A stretch of 17,339 nt of DNA, taken from positions 1-17,339 of the forward strand of contig JAPKXT010000136.1 of assembly GCA_026394695.1 (NCBI GenBank), written 5' to 3'. The position numbers and the translations under genes are program-made. The stretch comes from Methanoregula sp. Lineage in GTDB: Archaea; Halobacteriota; Methanomicrobia; Methanomicrobiales; Methanospirillaceae. Numbering within the stretch: the first letter of the stretch is position 1; every line of letters starts with the position of its first letter. Shown here in pieces: positions 14,273-17,339 of the stretch. A model generated the notes under the pieces. It was given only the letters and a program-made list of their open reading frames with translations. It searched no databases and had not been told where the DNA came from.

Positions 14273-16342
14273 ATGACTCATAGGATGCTTTCAGAAGCGG
14301 AAGGTTACCGTCTGTTAAAAAACCATGGCATACCTGTTCCTGATTTTTTTATTGCCGGAACCCGTAAGGAAGTGGCTGAAGGTGCCGGACGTGTTGGATA
14401 CCCGCTGGTTATGAAGGTCATATCTCCGCAGGTAATTCACAAAAGCGATGCGGGAGGAGTAATCACCGGTATCCAGTCGGTTGCTGATGCAGAAAATGCA
14501 TTTGATACGATCGTTCAGAACCTGGAAGCATTCGATCCATCTGCTGTCTTTTCTGGTATCATCATCGAACAGCAGAAAAAAAAGGGTCTTGAGATACTTA
14601 TCGGGGGCAGGATCGACCCGACTTTTGGAAAGGTGATCATCGTTGGCATGGGAGGGACACTTGTCGAACTTATCAAAGATTTCTCCATCCGGGTGCTTCC
14701 GGTCAGTCCGGAAGATATCAGCGCCATGCTCCACGAATTACAGGCATATCCCCTGATCAAGGGATTCCGCAACGAACCAGCTCGCGATAAGGAGGGGTTG
14801 ATTGCGATGATCGATGCCGTAGCGCGATTATTTATAAATAGTGCTGATGTGGTTGAATTTGATCTCAATCCGGTTTTTCTCTATGAACAAGGGGCATGTG
14901 TTGTCGACGCCCGGTTTTATGTGACGGATGAGACTGTCGCACCTGTTGCTGAACAAAAACCGGCTTTGCCACCTGGCATCCTGAACGCGAAGTCAATTGC
15001 GGTTATCGGTGCCTCTCCGGATCCCAATAAGGTCGGGTATGCGATCCTGCGGAATCTTTTGGCATTTCCCGGGAAACTTTACCCGGTAAATCCAAAACAC
15101 ACCCTCATCCTCGGGCGGACCGTCTATCCCAATCTTGCCTCGATTCCCGATCCTGTCGATATTGCCGTTGTTGTTGTCCCGGCGCGACTCGTCCCGGATA
15201 TCGTGAAAGAAGCAGGGAAAAAAGGTACCCCTCTTGTCATCATCATCTCATCGGGCTTCCGCGAGACCGGAGAAGCCGGGGTGCAGCTTGAAGAAGAGGT
15301 ACTTTCGATTGCCCGGCAGTACGGCATACGGATTGTGGGCCCAAACTGCCTTGGTGTCATGCTCCCCCACCAGGGTATCAATACCACGTTTGATCCGATA
15401 TCCCCAAAATCCGGCAGGATTGCCTTCATCTCGCAGAGCGGAGCAATCATCTCCACTATTGTGGACTGGAGCCTGCCCGAAGAGATCGGGTTTTCGGCAG
15501 TGATCAGCATTGGCAACCAGGCAGATCTCAGCTTTGAAGATTTCCTGCTCTATGCCGGAGATGACCCCTGGACCCGGGCGATTATCCTCTATATTGAGGA
15601 GATCCGCGAGGGAAAACGATTTATGGAGATTGCGCGGGAAGTTACGCAAAAAAAACCAGTTGTTGCCATCAAGGCCGGATCATCCCGTATAGGCCAGATG
15701 ACCGCGGCGTCACATACCGGTTCACTCACCGGAAGCTATGAAGTATACCTGGCAGCATTCTGGCAGTCAGGAATAATTCCCGTGCATTCCATGCGGGAGG
15801 CGTTCCAGACGGCCGAGCTTCTCTCATCGGAAGGCTATCCCAAAGGCATCCGTGCCATAGTCATCAGTAATGCCGGTGGTTTTGCAGTATTATCATCTGA
15901 TTATGCAGAACAGTTCGGTATCGAAATGGTGGAGTTCCCTGCCGACATAATCAAAGAACTTGATGCCATCCTGCCTCCTGACTGGAACCGGCGCAACCCG
16001 ATTGACATGGTGGGGGATGCTTCGGCTGACAGGTTTGCCAGAACATTTGACGTCATGATAAAAAACCAGGATCTCTGGGACATTGCCTTTGTCATTGCAG
16101 TGCCATCGGCTATCTCAGACCCGATACGCGTGTCAAATGAACTGGTCAGGTTCTCAAAAAATACCCACAAGATGATCGTGGGGTGTATGATCGGTGGGGA
16201 CTCGATGAAGACTCCGCTACGCATCCTCAGGGACTCAGGAATTCCCAATTTCCCGGACCTTGAGGACGCGTTCAGGGCAGTAGGAAATATCTGTCGTCAT
16301 ATATGCTGGGAGGAATATCACGGGAAGCGATGCAACCGATAA
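14273..16342 (+). CDS. ADP-forming acyl-CoA synthetase, fused beta-alpha order
   Basis: This 689-residue protein (ATG 14273; ATG 14285 is also possible) catalyses acyl-CoA + ADP + Pi to acid + ATP + CoA, or the reverse. The N-terminal ATP-grasp_5 half (beta-like, about 1-225) includes PLVMKVISPQVIHKSDAGGV, with the conserved phosphate-relay histidine, and EFDLNPVF. After a proline-rich linker the alpha-like half has the CoA-binding Rossmann part (KSIAVIGASPDPNKVGYAIL), then IVGPNCLGVM, FISQSGAI and ASHTGSLTGSYEVY with the phosphorylated histidine. The two halves are reversed relative to the common alpha-beta fusion. The frame is open from GTG 14174 inside the GCS2 gene, but that stretch is not family sequence. 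The 62-nt gap to GCS2 holds an AT-rich segment (TAAAAACTCTCATAAC), so it may have its own promoter. The acyl substrate is unknown. Confidence 0.9.
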   Translation: MTHRMLSEAEGYRLLKNHGIPVPDFFIAGTRKEVAEGAGRVGYPLVMKVISPQVIHKSDAGGVITGIQSVADAENAFDTIVQNLEAFDPSAVFSGIIIEQQKKKGLEILIGGRIDPTFGKVIIVGMGGTLVELIKDFSIRVLPVSPEDISAMLHELQAYPLIKGFRNEPARDKEGLIAMIDAVARLFINSADVVEFDLNPVFLYEQGACVVDARFYVTDETVAPVAEQKPALPPGILNAKSIAVIGASPDPNKVGYAILRNLLAFPGKLYPVNPKHTLILGRTVYPNLASIPDPVDIAVVVVPARLVPDIVKEAGKKGTPLVIIISSGFRETGEAGVQLEEEVLSIARQYGIRIVGPNCLGVMLPHQGINTTFDPISPKSGRIAFISQSGAIISTIVDWSLPEEIGFSAVISIGNQADLSFEDFLLYAGDDPWTRAIILYIEEIREGKRFMEIAREVTQKKPVVAIKAGSSRIGQMTAASHTGSLTGSYEVYLAAFWQSGIIPVHSMREAFQTAELLSSEGYPKGIRAIVISNAGGFAVLSSDYAEQFGIEMVEFPADIIKELDAILPPDWNRRNPIDMVGDASADRFARTFDVMIKNQDLWDIAFVIAVPSAISDPIRVSNELVRFSKNTHKMIVGCMIGGDSMKTPLRILRDSGIPNFPDLEDAFRAVGNICRHICWEEYHGKRCNR

Positions 16343-16402
16343 AAACAAAAAAAAAGGTTCTTCGGTGTTTCATGTGGATTAGATCTGTTACTAAAAACGC
16401 GT

Positions 16403-16622
16403 TGATGATGTTCCCCTCCTGATGGGGTCGCTCAACCGCCTCGTTTTGGGCCTCGCTGGGCAAGGCATTTTTTTGCGAATCACGCTTATAAGAAAACTGC
16501 ACCTGAATCGCCGCGGGGCGTCCCTTCGGGGGCGGCGGTGTTCATCGTATTTGGGGGTATGGGGGCATCAGCCCCCATCTTTGTAATCCACTCAATACAT
16601 GCGTTACCCATTCAAAACAGCG
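16403..16622. repeat. Structured dispersed repeat, copy 2
   Basis: This is colinear with and diverged from 9341-9610, in the same orientation, and again lies between convergent genes (acyl-CoA synthetase and hemA). Shared blocks are CCCC...GGGG (16413-16427), CGCCTCGTTTTGG (16437-16449), CTGAATC at about 16503, TTCATCGTATTT (16541-16552) and CAATAC.TGCGTTACCCA (to 16610). The GC-rich hairpin here is CGTCCC-TTCG-GGGGCG (16519-16534), with one G-T wobble on the plus strand and a stable UUCG-type loop. ATGGGGGC-ATCA-GCCCCCAT (16559-16578) is a perfect 8-bp hairpin. The rest of 16343-16721 has an A-rich stretch after the stop, a T7 run at 16468-16474, and no convincing gene. Confidence 0.75.
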
Positions 16623-16721
16623 ATGAGCCTTTCTATTTATGCCGGACCGCAAGGACACGGGACAAACCGGGTAGTCACCTGAAGAAACGCGAAGAGGATT
16701 ATCCCCCCCACACGGGAGAGT

Positions 16722-17339
16722 CTATCTGGAGTTGGTGATCCGGTCACCCTGAGTGATCGCTTTGACAAGCGCCTTTGCCGTGACAAGGTCTCCTTCCTCG
16801 GCACTCTCACGGATGGAGAAGGTTGCATCGGTGAGAAGTTTTTTTGCAAGAACCCGGGTCAGGTCATCAACAATATCTGCCACTTTCGCGTCCGGACTGC
16901 CCATCCGGGCAATCGCCCGGTCCCGCTCACGGATGCGCACTGCATCAGCCCACGTGTGCAGTGCGGCAAGCATGTCATCAGCAGATTTCCGGTTCTGGTG
17001 CCGCAAGAAGATCCCAAGTTCCGCATCAACAAACTCGTGAGCCCGATCCGCTTCTGCCTTTCTCGTGCTCATTGTCTGTTCATTGATGCTGCGGAGATTG
17101 TCAATAGTAAAGAGATGGACTCCATCGATCGTCTCTGCACCTTCCTCAACATCCCGTGGCTGGGCGATATCGATCAGGATCAGCGGGCGGGGGTGTCCCT
17201 CCACCGGCCAGCACCGGTCCTTCATGGCATGTGCAAGATCTTTCCGGTGAATGACTGGGTGCGGGGCAGAGGTACATGATATTACTACATCGGATAGCGT
17301 GATGTAATGGTAGAGTTCGGAGAGTTTTACCGCTTTACC
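16722..17339 (-). CDS. hemA: Glutamyl-tRNA reductase, C-terminal part (5' end beyond window)
   Basis: The first step of tetrapyrrole synthesis in archaea is reduction of glutamyl-tRNA to glutamate-1-semialdehyde, needed in methanogens for F430, heme-type compounds and cobamides. The frame is open to the window edge and gives 205 visible residues. It begins LSDVVISCTSAPHPVI, the NADPH-binding domain strand. Next come RPLILIDIAQPRDVE and the VHLFTIDNLRSINEQ linker, then a helical dimerisation domain with AEADRAHEFVDAEL and RHQNRKSADDM. The C-terminal ITNSR is followed by TAG. The N-terminal catalytic cysteine domain lies outside the window. A reading that starts at Met 17225 is only an internal methionine. 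Confidence 0.93.
   Translation of the reverse strand, partial: GKAVKLSELYHYITLSDVVISCTSAPHPVIHRKDLAHAMKDRCWPVEGHPRPLILIDIAQPRDVEEGAETIDGVHLFTIDNLRSINEQTMSTRKAEADRAHEFVDAELGIFLRHQNRKSADDMLAALHTWADAVRIRERDRAIARMGSPDAKVADIVDDLTRVLAKKLLTDATFSIRESAEEGDLVTAKALVKAITQGDRITNSR

Noticed and set aside
16488..16610. Short minus-strand ORF starting MGNACIEW in repeat copy 2
   Set aside because: About 40 residues, and the corresponding copy 1 frame gives a different peptide after the first few residues because of the one-base length difference. Probably a by-product of the repeat.
1..17339. Search by eye for tRNA/rRNA genes, CRISPR arrays and insertion sequences
   Set aside because: No T-arm GTTCGANTC with a matching cloverleaf outside coding genes, no regularly spaced repeats, and no transposase ORF. 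GTTCGAACC-like strings fall inside pelota and tpiA coding sequence.

Overview
The window looks like a euryarchaeal chromosome segment, most likely from a methanogen of the Methanomicrobiales type. That lineage call is an inference from gene content. The archaeal signs are a pelota (aPelota/Dom34) gene, an archaeal-length RqcH/NFACT protein, a short 222-residue archaeal triosephosphate isomerase, a stand-alone HTH-CBS regulator, AT-rich TATA-like boxes about 30 nt before start codons, and T-tract ends after genes. No tRNA, rRNA, CRISPR array, phage gene or intact insertion sequence is visible.

Layout. Positions 1-333 hold no intact gene. Next are rqcH (334-2229) and pelota (2219-3247), which overlap and form a ribosome-rescue pair. 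On the minus strand lie a two-domain rhodanese (3484-4374) and type I 3-dehydroquinate dehydratase aroD (4499-5149). Divergent from aroD are a small membrane protein (5304-5849) and a long U32-family protein (5862-8516, TTG start), followed by tpiA (8608-9276). The convergent gap 9277-9908 contains a structured repeat element (copy 1) and two strong hairpins. An XRE-type HTH plus CBS-pair regulator (9909-10463) follows on the minus strand.

The most distinctive part is 10937-14210, four tightly packed plus-strand genes: a RimK-like ATP-grasp N-terminal (RLAN) protein, its RimK-type ATP-grasp partner as a separate gene, a CxxCxxxCC cysteine-cluster (YkgJ-like) protein and a GCS2-family carboxylate-amine ligase. 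They are coupled by 4-nt overlaps or a 6-nt gap. Two different amino-acid ligase folds plus a probable metal-binding protein point to a small-peptide or peptide-tag pathway whose product cannot be read from sequence. An ADP-forming acyl-CoA synthetase fusion in the beta-alpha order (14273-16342) follows. A possible 111-residue acidic ORF (10602-10937) precedes the cluster and overlaps its first start codon.

The gap 16343-16721 holds copy 2 of the repeat element, again between convergent genes. The window ends inside hemA (glutamyl-tRNA reductase, minus strand, 5' end beyond the window). Comparing the two repeat copies shows a hairpin whose stem sequence has been completely replaced while pairing and the 4-nt loop are kept, which suggests selection on RNA structure.
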